A DNA stretch of 64,000 nucleotides from Cauispirillum nitrogeniifigens (lineage in GTDB: Bacteria > Pseudomonadota > Alphaproteobacteria > Rhodospirillales > Rhodospirillaceae), in contig NZ_JBLOOT010000001.1 in assembly GCF_049800675.1 (NCBI RefSeq), positions 558,001 to 622,000 of the forward strand. The letters are read 5' to 3'. Shown here piece after piece: positions 52,436 to 61,666 of the stretch. Made by a program: the position numbers and the translations under genes. The notes below the pieces were generated by a model, which saw nothing but the letters and a program-made list of their open reading frames with translations, had not been told where the DNA came from and did no database searches. The stretch's first letter is position 1; each line of letters opens with the position of its first letter.

Positions 52436-52471
52436 GTTAGTCCGCGAAGGGCCGTTAGTCCGCGAAGGGAT
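52436..52471. repeat. 18-bp tandem duplication over the purA stop codon
   Basis: GTTAGTCCGCGAAGGG occurs twice with an 18-base period. One copy includes the last codons and stop of purA. The other lies directly downstream and would encode the same ending (PFAD-stop) in frame if the first stop were read through. Confidence 0.8.
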
Positions 52472-53744
52472 CGTGCATGAGGATGGTGTCCTCGCGCTCG
52501 GGGCTGGTGGACAGCAGCGCGACCGGCGCCTCGATCAGTTCCTCGATGCGGCGGACGTACTTCACTGCGGTCGCCGGCAGGTCGGCGAACGACCGCGCGC
52601 CCTCGGTGCTTTCGGACCAGCCTTCCCAGGTTTCGTAGATCGGCTCGACCGACGCCTGGGCGGTCATGGACGCCGGCAGGTAGTCGATCTCCTGGCCGTT
52701 CAGACGATAGCCGGTGCAGACCTTCAGCTCGTCGAAGCCGTCCAGCACGTCCAGCTTGGTCAGGGCGATGCCGTTGATGCCGCCGACCTTGATGGCCTGG
52801 CGCACCAGAACGGCGTCGAACCAGCCGCAGCGGCGCTTGCGCCCGGTCACGGTGCCGAACTCGCGGCCACGCTCGCCGATGCGCTCGCCGATGGCGTCGA
52901 ACAGCTCGGTCGGGAACGGCCCCTCGCCGACGCGGGTGGTGTAGGCCTTGGTGATGCCCAGCACATAGCCGATGCCGCCCGGCCCCATGCCCGACCCGAC
53001 CGCCGCCTGCCCCGACAGGGTGTTGGAGCTGGTGACGAAGGGATAGGTGCCGTGGTCGACGTCCAGCAGGGTGCCCTGCGCGCCCTCGAACAGGATGCGC
53101 TTGCCGCCCTTGCGGTATTCGTCCAGCACCCGCCACACCGGCGCGGCGTAGGGCAGGATCTGCGGCGCGATCTCCTTGATCTGCTCCAGCAGCTTCTGGC
53201 CGTCCACCGGCTCGGCGCCCAGGCCCTTGAGCAGGGCGTTGTGGTGGGCCAGCAGGCGGTCGATCTTCATCTCCAGCGCGGCGTCGTCGGCCAGGTCGCA
53301 GACGCGGATGGCGCGGCGGGCGACCTTGTCCTCATAGGCCGGGCCGATGCCGCGCCCGGTGGTGCCGATCTTGCCCTTGCCGGCGGCGGCTTCGCGCGCC
53401 TGATCCAGGGTGCCGTGCAGCGGCAGGATCAGCGAGGCGTTCTCGGCGATCTTCAGCACGTCGGGCGAGATGGTCACGCCCTGGGCGCGGATCTTCTCGA
53501 TCTCGGTCATCAGGGCCCAGGGGTCGATGACCACGCCGTTGCCGATGATCGAGGGGGTGCCGCGCACCACGCCGGACGGCAGCAGGCTGAGCTTGTAGCT
53601 GACCCCGTCGATGACCAGGGTGTGCCCGGCGTTGTGGCCGCCCTGGAAGCGCACCACCACGTCGGCCCGCGAGGCCAGCCAGTCCACAACCTTGCCCTTG
53701 CCTTCGTCGCCCCACTGGGAACCGACGACCACCACGTTCGTCAT
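52455..53744 (-). CDS. purA: Adenylosuccinate synthetase
   Basis: 429 residues, standard length. GTP-binding start VVVVGSQWGDEGKGKVVDWL, then GGHNAGHTLV, GTTGRGIGPAYEDKVAR, LFEGAQGTLLDVDHGTYPFVT, and TGRKRRCGWFDAV. It joins aspartate to IMP with GTP, the first step to AMP, in the cytosol. It follows hisZ by 5 bases on the same strand, a pairing common in alphaproteobacteria. Confidence 0.97.
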   Translation of the reverse strand: MTNVVVVGSQWGDEGKGKVVDWLASRADVVVRFQGGHNAGHTLVIDGVSYKLSLLPSGVVRGTPSIIGNGVVIDPWALMTEIEKIRAQGVTISPDVLKIAENASLILPLHGTLDQAREAAAGKGKIGTTGRGIGPAYEDKVARRAIRVCDLADDAALEMKIDRLLAHHNALLKGLGAEPVDGQKLLEQIKEIAPQILPYAAPVWRVLDEYRKGGKRILFEGAQGTLLDVDHGTYPFVTSSNTLSGQAAVGSGMGPGGIGYVLGITKAYTTRVGEGPFPTELFDAIGERIGERGREFGTVTGRKRRCGWFDAVLVRQAIKVGGINGIALTKLDVLDGFDELKVCTGYRLNGQEIDYLPASMTAQASVEPIYETWEGWSESTEGARSFADLPATAVKYVRRIEELIEAPVALLSTSPEREDTILMHDPFAD

Positions 53745-53749
53745 CTACT

Positions 53750-54907
53750 TCAACCCCGTTCTGAGCCCGGAGCGACGGCCTTGACGGCGCCCTGGGCGGT
53801 GTAATGGGAACAGCGCAGGCGCCGCGCCTCGGCTTCGAGGTCGACGCCATCATCAAGAACCGCCACCGTGACCCAGCCCTCGGCATGGAAGCGGGCGGCC
53901 AGCCCCCGGTCGGCCGCCGCCAGCAGCAGGCGGCGCGGCGCGGGCAGCGGCGGCAGTACGTCGGTCACGGCGTCGATGAACAGGCTCGCGCCGGTGGCCT
54001 TCTCGCGCGCCACGCCGGCGCGGTAGCGCCCGCCCCGGCCCAGTTCGCCGCGCGCCCGCGCCGCGAACAGGCTGAAGGAGACGCCGGTGTGATACTCGAA
54101 ACCCCGGTTCTCCACCGGGTCGACGGTCAGGCCGATGCCCGGCGCGCCGGCCTGCACCAGCCGCACCACCTGCTCCAGGCGGTCGCGGCGGCCGGCGGCG
54201 GCGCGCGGCAGGTCGAGGGCGCGCAGGCGGGCCAGGGCCTCGTCGGCCGGGCCGACGCAGCCGATCAGCTCGCCGAACAGGGCGGCGGCCTCGGCTCCCA
54301 GGCCACGCACGGCGGTGACGTCCTTCTGGTCGAGCATGGCGCGCAGGCGGGCGCGGGTGTCCTGCGACAGGTCGAGATCGTCGCACAGGGTCGGCACCAG
54401 CGACGGCAGGCCGAGGTCGACGCTCACCCCCTCGACGCCCAGCCCGTCCAGGGCGGAGGCGACCAGGATGATGACCTCGGCATCGGCGGCCGGGGCGTCG
54501 GAGCCGATCAGTTCGACGCCGACCTGGGTGAACTGGCGCTCGGGCCGGATCTGGTCGCCCTTCACCCGCAGCACCTGCCCGGCGTAGGCCAGGCGCAGGG
54601 GACGCGGGGCGTGCGACAGGCGGCTGGTGGCGATGCGCGCCACCTGCATGGTCATGTCGGCGCGCAGGCCCATCATGCGCTGCGAAACCGGGTCCATGAC
54701 GCGGAAGGTATCAGTGGCGGTGGCCGCGCCCGGACCGTCGAGGAGGCTTTCCTCGAATTCGATCAGCGGCGGCTTGACCCGCTCGTAGCCATGGCAGGCG
54801 AAGGCCGACATCAGGCGGTCCACGGCGTGCGCCTCACGCGTCGCGTCAGGCGGCAGGACATCGCGGAGGCCGGTCGGCAGCAGGGCCTTGTTGGCGGAAT
54901 CGGTCAT
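53750..54907 (-). CDS. hisZ: ATP phosphoribosyltransferase regulatory subunit HisZ
   Basis: 385 residues, class II tRNA-synthetase-like fold without tRNA function. Blocks are LPTGLRDVLPPDATRE, FRVMDPVSQRMMGLRADMTMQVARI, RLAYAGQVLRVKGDQIRPERQFTQVG and YHTGVSFSLFA. It forms a complex with the short HisG, which is not in this window, and makes the first enzyme of histidine synthesis active and feedback-sensitive. Upstream partner of purA. Confidence 0.93.
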   Translation of the reverse strand: MTDSANKALLPTGLRDVLPPDATREAHAVDRLMSAFACHGYERVKPPLIEFEESLLDGPGAATATDTFRVMDPVSQRMMGLRADMTMQVARIATSRLSHAPRPLRLAYAGQVLRVKGDQIRPERQFTQVGVELIGSDAPAADAEVIILVASALDGLGVEGVSVDLGLPSLVPTLCDDLDLSQDTRARLRAMLDQKDVTAVRGLGAEAAALFGELIGCVGPADEALARLRALDLPRAAAGRRDRLEQVVRLVQAGAPGIGLTVDPVENRGFEYHTGVSFSLFAARARGELGRGGRYRAGVAREKATGASLFIDAVTDVLPPLPAPRRLLLAAADRGLAARFHAEGWVTVAVLDDGVDLEAEARRLRCSHYTAQGAVKAVAPGSERG

Positions 54908-54978
54908 GGGGGAACACTTCCCAAGGGGCGGTAACGGTGACGCCAGGACCGCAAGCGATTTGCCACCCCGGACACGGC

Positions 54979-55013
54979 ACCGCCGGCCCCGGGGGAAGCC
55001 CGGAACCGGCGGT
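54979..55013 (-). terminator. Two-tier hairpin between the chemoreceptor gene and hisZ
   Basis: ACCGCCGG pairs with CCGGCGGT, with an inner CCGGG/CCCGG stem. It lies about 45 bases after the chemoreceptor stop. No clear T-run. Confidence 0.45.
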
Positions 55014-55057
55014 AATGCTGTCTACTCTCTTTGGCCTTCGGGCGCAAATGGAAATGC

Positions 55058-56758
55058 CTAGGCGGCACGGATGTCCGACAGGAAGGTCTCCACGGAAATC
55101 CGCAGATGCTCGGCCTCCTCCTGAAGTTCCTGGGCCGAGCCGAACACCCGCTGGCTGGCGGCGTCGGTGTGGTTGGCGGCCTCCGACACGCCGGCGATGT
55201 TCGAGGCGACCTGCTCGGTCCCCTGGGCGGCTTCCTGCACGTTGCGGGCGATCTCCAGGGTGGCGGCGTTCTGCTCCTCCACCGCCCCGGCGATGGCGGC
55301 GGCGATTTCGTCGATCTCGCGGATGGTCCCGGTGATCTCGCGGATGGCCTCCACCGCCTCGGCCGTCCCGGCCTGGACGGTGGCGATCTGCTGGGAGATT
55401 TCCTCGGTGGCGCGCGACGTCTGGTTGGCCAGGGCCTTGACCTCGTTGGCGACGACCGCGAAGCCCTTGCCGGCATCCCCGGCCCGCGCCGCCTCGATGG
55501 TGGCGTTCAGGGCCAGCAGGTTGGTCTGGCTGGCGATGTCGGTGATGAGCCTGACCACCTCGCCGATGCGGCCCGTGGCCTCGGCCAGCCCCGCCACCGT
55601 GGTGTTGGTGCGTTCGGCCTGCTCCACGGCACGCGCGGCGATCTGGCTGGACTTCTGCACCTGGGAGCCGATCTCGGCGACCGAGCTGGACAGTTCCTCG
55701 GTGGCGGTCGCCACCGTCTGGACGTTGGCCGATGCCTGTTCGGTGGCGGCGGCAACGGCGGCCGACTGGGCGTTGGCTTCCTGGGAAGCGCTGGACATCG
55801 CCTCGGCCGCCCCGTGCAGGTGCTCGACCGACCCGGCGACACTGCTCAGCAGGCGGGTCACGGACTGATCGAACGACAGGGTCAGGCTTTCCATGCGGCG
55901 GCCGCGCTCCAGGCGCCGCTGTTCCTCGGCCCGCTCGCGTTCCAGGGCCTCGGCCCGCTCGACGGCGTTCTGGCGGAAGATCTCCAGGGCGCGGGCAACC
56001 TCGCCGATCTCGTCGCCGCGATCGGCGCCCTGGATGTCGACCTCCAGCGCCCCGTCGGCCAGTTGCCGCAGCGGCACGATCGTCTTCGCCAGGGGGCCGG
56101 TGATGCCCGCCTTGGCGATGAAGATGCCCATCAGCACGCCGGCCGCGACGCCGATGACCGAGACGGCGATGAGGATGAGCGTCGTGCGGTCGGCGGTGGC
56201 ATTGGCAAGCTCGGACAGTTCGCCGCTGCGCTGGTCGACCACGCCGACAAAGGCGGCGGAGGCATTGCCCAGGGCGGCGGCTTTCGGCCGGCTGGCGACG
56301 ACGCTGTCCATGATCGCCTGCTGCGCTTCCGACAGCGTCACCTGATCCTTCACCCGCGCGGCGATGTCCAGGGTCGCCTGAAGCTCCTGAAGGTAGAGCT
56401 GATACTGCTCACGCATCTGCTGAAGCATCTGCTGGCGGCGCTCGCCGGCGGTCTGTTCCGCCCGCGCCAGGCGATCCTCCATCTCCGCCCGCGCCTTGGC
56501 GACGGCTGCGGCGATCTCTTCGTAGTCGTGCGGGTTGGCGGCGAGACGGTACTCAGCCCGGTTCATCTCAAGGACGTTCTGCCCCATGCGGGCGCCGATG
56601 CGCAGTTCCTGCGCCGCCAGCCCCAGGTCATCGGCGGCGGCGTCCAGGGTGTTCACTCCCCGCACGCCCAGCGCGGCGATGCCCGCCGCGACGGTGCCCA
56701 TCAGGCCGATGACCAGGAATATCTTCGTGGCGATACGCAGGTTTGAAAGTTTCATCAT
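55058..56758 (-). CDS. Methyl-accepting chemotaxis protein (transmembrane)
   Basis: 566 residues from the ATG at 56758; a second ATG at 56755 shares the GGAGGCGAG ribosome site. Helix 1 is about 9-31 (IATKIFLVIGLMGTVAAG). The periplasmic part is a four-helix-bundle type sensor (about 32-188). Helix 2 is about 190-213, HAMP about 214-270, and the signalling domain follows with tip EAARAGDAGKGFAVVANEVK. There is no C-terminal CheR-binding pentapeptide. It presents to CheA/CheW, which are absent here. Ligand unknown. Confidence 0.9.
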   Translation of the reverse strand: MMKLSNLRIATKIFLVIGLMGTVAAGIAALGVRGVNTLDAAADDLGLAAQELRIGARMGQNVLEMNRAEYRLAANPHDYEEIAAAVAKARAEMEDRLARAEQTAGERRQQMLQQMREQYQLYLQELQATLDIAARVKDQVTLSEAQQAIMDSVVASRPKAAALGNASAAFVGVVDQRSGELSELANATADRTTLILIAVSVIGVAAGVLMGIFIAKAGITGPLAKTIVPLRQLADGALEVDIQGADRGDEIGEVARALEIFRQNAVERAEALERERAEEQRRLERGRRMESLTLSFDQSVTRLLSSVAGSVEHLHGAAEAMSSASQEANAQSAAVAAATEQASANVQTVATATEELSSSVAEIGSQVQKSSQIAARAVEQAERTNTTVAGLAEATGRIGEVVRLITDIASQTNLLALNATIEAARAGDAGKGFAVVANEVKALANQTSRATEEISQQIATVQAGTAEAVEAIREITGTIREIDEIAAAIAGAVEEQNAATLEIARNVQEAAQGTEQVASNIAGVSEAANHTDAASQRVFGSAQELQEEAEHLRISVETFLSDIRAA

Positions 56759-56790
56759 CTCGCCTCCCAGTTTCGACTTTCCGCCAGAGG

Positions 56791-56821
56791 AATTTACCGC
56801 GCCCGCACGAGCAACGGTCAA
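56791..56821 (-). promoter_or_regulatory. Possible promoter of the chemoreceptor gene
   Basis: Minus strand TTGACC (56821-56816), 19-base spacer, TAAATT (56796-56791), 33 bases before the ATG. The A/T-rich 56830-56960 stretch further upstream has no gene. Confidence 0.3.
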
Positions 56822-57004
56822 TGCCGGATAACTCATTTGACGTAGAATCGTCGAGAATGGATCACCAGACGAGGCATATTGGCGATGAATATACTAATTT
56901 TCCACACAACATCGATGTTCTTCACGCCAAAAGAACCATCGCATTTCCAGACCTCTGGACCACCCCAGGCACCTAGGTCCTGGCGCCCACACCAACAGGT
57001 CCCT

Positions 57005-57580
57005 TCAGCCGATTCCAAGACTTCCGAACCGGCCGATGGGACCGGGCTCCACAAGCTCCGGGATCTCGTGGCGCCGCTCGTTCTTCGGATCGCGCTGGTT
57101 GGAGCGGCGGCGGCGGCAGGGCCCGAAGTAGGCGGGACTTTTCACGAACGGCCGGGGCTTGGTCAGCACGTTGTGGATACGCCCGTACAGGGCGTGCGCC
57201 GACACCGGCTTGGCCAGAAATTCGTGCACCCCGGCGTCGCGGGCGGCGACCACGTTGTGCAGGTCGGTGTAGCCGGTGACCATGATGATGGGCACCATCG
57301 GCGCCGGGCTGTCGCGCCCGGTGCGCAGCATGCGCGTGAACTCGATGCCGTCGAGCGGCGACATGTAGTTGTCGGTGATGATGATGTCGGGACCGTAGTG
57401 GCGCAGCTCCTTGAAGGCGTCGGCACCGTCGCAGGCTTCGCGCACGTCCTTGGTGCCGAAGGCCGCGAGGATGCCGCGCAGCAGGTTGCGCATGTAGCGG
57501 TTGTCGTCGACCACCAGGAAGCTCAGGCCCCGCAGGCTGATCATTTCCTGGCCGACGCCGGTGGATCCGATGAGGCTCAC
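57005..57580 (-). CDS. Single-domain response regulator with basic tail
   Basis: 191 residues. CheY-like receiver at about 18-140: acidic pair FLVVDDNRYMRN, phospho-Asp in DIIITDNYMSPLDG, Thr in IIMVTGYTD, Lys in FLAKPVSAHALYGRI. The 50-residue C-terminal tail is rich in Arg, Pro and Glu and matches no output domain. Its start overlaps the stop of the next response regulator upstream by 4 bases. It probably passes signals by protein contact. Confidence 0.85.
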   Translation of the reverse strand: MSLIGSTGVGQEMISLRGLSFLVVDDNRYMRNLLRGILAAFGTKDVREACDGADAFKELRHYGPDIIITDNYMSPLDGIEFTRMLRTGRDSPAPMVPIIMVTGYTDLHNVVAARDAGVHEFLAKPVSAHALYGRIHNVLTKPRPFVKSPAYFGPCRRRRSNQRDPKNERRHEIPELVEPGPIGRFGSLGIG

Positions 57581-58413
57581 GCCACGTCCTCCTCCAGCCG
57601 CACCACGGCACCGGCCGGGCGGCCGGCGGCATCGCGGCGCAGGCGCACCGCGATGCCGTCCACCACGGCCTCCCCCCGCCCCTCGCCGGCGGCAGCCAGC
57701 GCGCGATCAAAGCCCGGCAGCAGACCCGCCAGAGGCTCGCCGACCAGATGGCGCCACTCCATGCCCAGGGCGCGGGCGAAGGCCGGCGAGCAGGTCGACA
57801 CCACGCCGTCGACGCCCAGCACCGCCAGGGGCGCCGGACACATCGACACCACGTCGTGCATCAAGCCCAACTGGTCGCCGAGCTGCCCGAAGGCGTTCTC
57901 GCGGAACCGCTCGATGGTGCGGATGTCCTCGTAGGCGCGCAGGGCGGCGATGACCGTGGTGAACAGCTTGTCGGCCGTCAGTTCGTTCTTGGCCTTGTAG
58001 TCGTTGATGTCGTAGTCGACCACCACGCGGCGCTCCGGGGCCTGGCCGGGCTGGCCGGTGCGCAGGATGATGCGGACGGCCTGGTTGCGCATCTCGTCGC
58101 GGATTTCGCGGACCAGCCGCAGGCCGGCGTCCTCCGTCTCCATGACCACGTCGAGGAGGATGACCGCGGTGTCGGGGTGCTCGGCCAGTGCCTTGCGCGC
58201 CTCGGCGGCGGACCCGGCGGAGATCAGGTTCAGGGGGCGGCCGCGAAACCGCAGCTCCTCCAGCACCAGCCAGGACACCTTGTGCACCTCCGGCTCGTCA
58301 TCGACCACCAGCACGGTCCACGGCTGGCGGCTAGCCGGTTCGGCGGCGTGGTCGTCCCCGGAGCCGGGCACGGGTTCGGGACGGAAGGCAAGCGGGGTAT
58401 CGTCGCGGGTCAT
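57577..58413 (-). CDS. Response regulator: REC, DUF3369-like linker, PAS-like domain
   Basis: 278 residues. Receiver at about 30-150 with VLVVDDEPEVHKVSW and phospho-Asp in VILLDVVMETEDAGL. Next comes the DUF3369-type linker ERRVVVDYDINDYKAKNELTADKLFTTV. The C-terminal part (about 195-275) resembles a PAS domain (CPAPLAVLGVDGVVSTCSPAFARALG). No DNA-binding or enzymatic output. The receiver-linker part is a close paralogue of the HD-GYP regulator next door. Confidence 0.82.
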   Translation of the reverse strand: MTRDDTPLAFRPEPVPGSGDDHAAEPASRQPWTVLVVDDEPEVHKVSWLVLEELRFRGRPLNLISAGSAAEARKALAEHPDTAVILLDVVMETEDAGLRLVREIRDEMRNQAVRIILRTGQPGQAPERRVVVDYDINDYKAKNELTADKLFTTVIAALRAYEDIRTIERFRENAFGQLGDQLGLMHDVVSMCPAPLAVLGVDGVVSTCSPAFARALGMEWRHLVGEPLAGLLPGFDRALAAAGEGRGEAVVDGIAVRLRRDAAGRPAGAVVRLEEDVA

Positions 58414-58442
58414 GCTGCGGCATCCTCACCGAAGGAAAGTGG

Positions 58443-59558
58443 TCACAGGCGGTTGGCCATGATGTCGAGGAAGGCGTTCAGGACGAGGGGGTCGAAGTGG
58501 CGGCCCGCTTCCTCGCGCATCACCGCCAGGGCGCGCTCGGCCGTCCATGCCTCCTTGTAGGGGCGGGCGGAGATCAGCGCGTCGTAGACGTCGGCCACCG
58601 CCGTGATGCGGGCGGCCAAGGGGATCTCCTGCCCGGACAGGCCATCTGGGTAGCCGCCGCCGTCGAAGCGTTCGTGGTGGTGGCGGGCGATGTCGGCGCC
58701 CATGGCCAGATAGCCCTGCCCGCCCAGCAGCGCAGCCGACCGCGCCAGGATGTTGCCGCCGGCGACCGTGTGGGTCTTCATCACCGCCCACTCGTGATCG
58801 TCCAGGCGCCCCGGCTTGCGCAGGATGTGGTCGGGCACCGACACCTTGCCGACGTCGTGCAGGGTGCTGGCCAGTCCGATGGCCTCCAGAAAGGCGTCGT
58901 CGAGGATGTCCGTGTAGTGCCCGCGCGTCCGCAGCGCCTCCGCCACGGCGAAGGACAGGTCGTGGACGCGGCGGATGTGGGCGCCGGTGTCGGTGTCGCG
59001 GTGTTCGGCCAGGTCGGCCAGGGCGAACACGGTGGCCCGCTGCGCCACCTTGACGTCGCCCAGCAGCCGGTTGACCGTGCGCACCTGCTGATAGGACCGC
59101 AGCCCCGCCACCACGGTGGAGAACAGCCGTTCCGAGGTCAGCTCGGTCTTGGTCTTGTAGTCGTTGATGTCGTAGTCGAGGATGACCCGCCGTTCCGGCG
59201 CGTGTCCGGGATGGGCGGTGCGCAGGATGATGCGGATGTCGGTGTTGCCCAGTTCGCGCCGGATCCAGCGCACCAGCGACAGGCCGGCGGTTTCGGTCTC
59301 CATCACCACGTCGAGCAGCACCAGCGCCACCTCGGCCTCGGTCTGGAGGATGGCCGATGCCTCGGCGGCGGAGTACGCCGACAAAAGGTGCACCGGCCGG
59401 CCCAGGAAGCTCACGCCGTCCAGCGCCAGTTGAGTCACCGCGTGGACCTGCTCCTCGTCATCAACGACCAGCAGCAGCCAGGGATCACCCTGAACGTCAT
59501 CGGGGCGGCTGACGGCCGGCCCGTCCTGGCGCAGGAACAACAACCCGTCGTCATGCAT
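58443..59558 (-). CDS. HD-GYP response regulator (REC-DUF3369-HD-GYP), probable c-di-GMP phosphodiesterase
   Basis: 371 residues. Receiver with LLVVDDEEQVHAVTQ and phospho-Asp in LVLLDVVMETETAGL, then ERRVILDYDINDYKTKTELTSERLF. The HD-GYP domain spans about 170-365: GAHIRRVHDLS, the HD pair in STLHDVGKVSVPDHIL, HTVAGG, IARHHHERFDGGGYPDGL, and VADVYDALISARPYK. All metal and GYP residues are present, so hydrolysis of c-di-GMP is likely. It overlaps the upstream histidine kinase gene by 8 bases. Confidence 0.9.
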   Translation of the reverse strand: MHDDGLLFLRQDGPAVSRPDDVQGDPWLLLVVDDEEQVHAVTQLALDGVSFLGRPVHLLSAYSAAEASAILQTEAEVALVLLDVVMETETAGLSLVRWIRRELGNTDIRIILRTAHPGHAPERRVILDYDINDYKTKTELTSERLFSTVVAGLRSYQQVRTVNRLLGDVKVAQRATVFALADLAEHRDTDTGAHIRRVHDLSFAVAEALRTRGHYTDILDDAFLEAIGLASTLHDVGKVSVPDHILRKPGRLDDHEWAVMKTHTVAGGNILARSAALLGGQGYLAMGADIARHHHERFDGGGYPDGLSGQEIPLAARITAVADVYDALISARPYKEAWTAERALAVMREEAGRHFDPLVLNAFLDIMANRL

Positions 59559-60387
59559 GGCGGCCTCCGTCTCCGGTCATGGGGGAGTGGGATCGGGGAA
59601 CAAGGGCGCGGGGGAAGACGAAGTGGAACGTCACCCCCTGGCCGGGCGCCGAGGTCAGTTCGACCCCGCCGCCCAGCACCTCGGTGGCCATGCGGCGGAC
59701 GATGGCCAGTCCCAGGCCGCTGCCCCCCGCCCCGCGCCGCGTGGTGACGAAGGGGTCGAAGACGCGGCCCAGCAGGTGTTCGGGTATGCCACAGCCGGTG
59801 TCGCCGTAGGACAACGCCCAGGTCCGGCCGTCGATGGCCTCGGCGCGGATGGTGATGGCGATGGGCTGGGCCGCCTCGGCGCCCGGCGGCAGCGCGTGGC
59901 GGGCGGTGTTGGACAGCAGGTTGAGCAGGATGCTGGCGAAGGCGCCGGGCACCGTCTCGATCTCCAGATCCTCCGGGCAGCGCACCGCCAGGGTATGCGG
60001 CAGCCCCCGCAGCAGGCTGTGGCCGGACTGCACCACCTCCTCCAGGAAGCCCTGGAGCAGCAGGTGCTGGCTGTCCTCGTGGTGCTGGGCCACCGACACA
60101 TGCTTGAAGCTGCGCGCCAGGCTGGCGGCGCGGTCGAGGTTGGTGAGCATGATGCGCTCGGTCTTCTCGGCCGCCGCCAGATAGGCATCGAGTTCGCCGC
60201 GCGTCAGCGTCTCCGCCGCCAGCGTCTCGGCCAGCCCCCGGCGCAGGACGGTGAAGTGGGAGGCGGCGGTCACCACCACCCCCAGAAGGGTGTTGACCTC
60301 GTGCGCGATGCCCGGCGCCAGCCGGCCCAGCAGCGCGAGCTGGTGAAGTTCGGTGGCCGAGTCCCGGTCGGCGGCGGAAGACGTCAT
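59551..60387 (-). CDS. Cytosolic histidine kinase
   Basis: 278 residues from the ATG at 60387. No sensor domain: the phospho-acceptor H29 is in LAPGIAHEVNTLLGVV. The ATP domain has the N-box LLNLLSNTARHAL, G1 YGDTGCGIPEHLLG and G2 GGSGLGLAIVRRM. The acceptor HEVNTxLG is of the class that pairs with REC-HD-GYP regulators. It overlaps the HD-GYP regulator gene, an obvious candidate partner. It likely receives its signal through another protein. Confidence 0.88.
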   Translation of the reverse strand: MTSSAADRDSATELHQLALLGRLAPGIAHEVNTLLGVVVTAASHFTVLRRGLAETLAAETLTRGELDAYLAAAEKTERIMLTNLDRAASLARSFKHVSVAQHHEDSQHLLLQGFLEEVVQSGHSLLRGLPHTLAVRCPEDLEIETVPGAFASILLNLLSNTARHALPPGAEAAQPIAITIRAEAIDGRTWALSYGDTGCGIPEHLLGRVFDPFVTTRRGAGGSGLGLAIVRRMATEVLGGGVELTSAPGQGVTFHFVFPRALVPRSHSPMTGDGGRHA

Positions 60388-60403
60388 GGCCGTCGGTTCC
60401 CCA

Positions 60404-61666
60404 TCAGTGGCGGGTGGCGCCGGCGGTCCCGGCGGTCCGCACGTCGAGCGGGATGGTGACGCGGAAGGCGGTGTGGTGGCCGCGCACCGACTCAACCGAG
60501 ATGGCGCCACCCAGGGTCTGGGTCACGAGGTTGTAGGTCATGTGCAGCCCCAGGCCGGTGCGCCCCAGCGACCGGGCGCCGCTGAAGAAGGGGTCGAAGA
60601 CGCGCGGCAGGTCCTTGGTGGCGATGCCCTGACCGTTGTCGCGGACGGTGATGGTCACCGTGTCGCCGGCCCGCCCGGCCCACAACAGCAGCCGGCCCGG
60701 ACCACGTTCCGGCGGGCGGTCGGCCAGACCGTGCTCCAGGGCATTGGTCAGCAGGGCGGCCATGCAGCGGCCGAGCACGCCGGGGTAGGTCACCACCTGA
60801 AGGTCGGGGGCGATCTCCACCCGCAGGTCGACGGGCTGGCGGGCAAGCACATGGGCCAGGGAATGGACCACTGCCTCGGCATGGGGCCGCAGGGCGATCG
60901 CCACCGGGTCCTCGTGGTCGCGGCCGGCGGCCACCTGGCGGAAGCTCTCCACCACCGCGCTGGCCCGCTCGGTGCTGCCGCGCAGCAGCGTCAGGGTGTC
61001 CTCGGCGGTGCGCAGGAAACGCATCAGGTCGCCCTGCGTCAGGCTGCCGTCGGCCAGCGCGTGCTTGAGGTCGTCGACCTTGCGCAGCAGGTGGGTGGCG
61101 CCGGTCAGCGTCACCCCGATGGGGGTGTTCAGCTCGTGGGCGACGCCGCACAGCAGGTCGTCCAGCGAGGCCATCTTTTCGGCCTGGAGCTTGCTTTTCT
61201 GCTGGGCGTGCAGGCGGCTGATGGCGGCCTCGGCGCATTCCTTCTCGCGCGCCAGTTCGCGTTCCAGCCGGTAGCGGTCGGTCATGTCGACCATGGTGGT
61301 GACGCGGTAGGCGTCCCCGCCCTCCCCCTGGTACAAGGTCGAGTGGGTCTTGACGTAGATCTCCTTGCCGTCCTTGCGGCGCAGCTGCCAGTAGGACGGC
61401 GCCTCCCGCCCGGTGGCGAAGAAGGTGTCGTGCAGGCGCCGCAGGGGTTCGCGGAACTGCGGCGGCGTCACTTCGGTGAAGTGCTTGCCCAGCAGTTCGT
61501 CACGGGAATAGCCCCGCAGGTCGCAGTAGTGCTGGTTGATGTCGACGTAGAGCCCCTGGCGGTCGGTCACCGCCACGCCGGCCTGCATGTGCCGGGTGGC
61601 GGCGGCCAGCAGGCCGCCATCAGGGAGAGAGGAAGACGCCGACTGATCGCGCGGTGAACTGGTCAT
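60404..61666 (-). CDS. PAS-domain histidine kinase
   Basis: 420 residues. A PAS domain spans about 25-130 (GVAVTDRQGLYVDINQHYCDLRGYS) and a short coiled coil about 130-165. The acceptor His is in LCGVAHELNTPIGVTL. N-box LLTNALEHGL, G1 VRDNGQGIATKDL, G2 RTGLGLHMTYNL. Cytosolic, with no membrane helix. It lies 16 bases upstream of the sensor-less kinase gene. The region 61667-61926 upstream holds its promoter area and the next gene's terminator; I see no gene there. Confidence 0.9.
   Translation of the reverse strand: MTSSPRDQSASSSLPDGGLLAAATRHMQAGVAVTDRQGLYVDINQHYCDLRGYSRDELLGKHFTEVTPPQFREPLRRLHDTFFATGREAPSYWQLRRKDGKEIYVKTHSTLYQGEGGDAYRVTTMVDMTDRYRLERELAREKECAEAAISRLHAQQKSKLQAEKMASLDDLLCGVAHELNTPIGVTLTGATHLLRKVDDLKHALADGSLTQGDLMRFLRTAEDTLTLLRGSTERASAVVESFRQVAAGRDHEDPVAIALRPHAEAVVHSLAHVLARQPVDLRVEIAPDLQVVTYPGVLGRCMAALLTNALEHGLADRPPERGPGRLLLWAGRAGDTVTITVRDNGQGIATKDLPRVFDPFFSGARSLGRTGLGLHMTYNLVTQTLGGAISVESVRGHHTAFRVTIPLDVRTAGTAGATRH

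Noticed and set aside
50274..53804. A very long plus-strand open frame antisense to the pseudokinase and purA
   Set aside because: High-GC third positions produce long antisense frames. The product is rich in Gln, His, Gly and Arg, and the opposite strand encodes clear families.
56842..57004. Terminator for the REC-only regulator gene
   Set aside because: Only short imperfect pairings (CCAGA..TCTGG, CCAGG..CCTGG) without a T-run.
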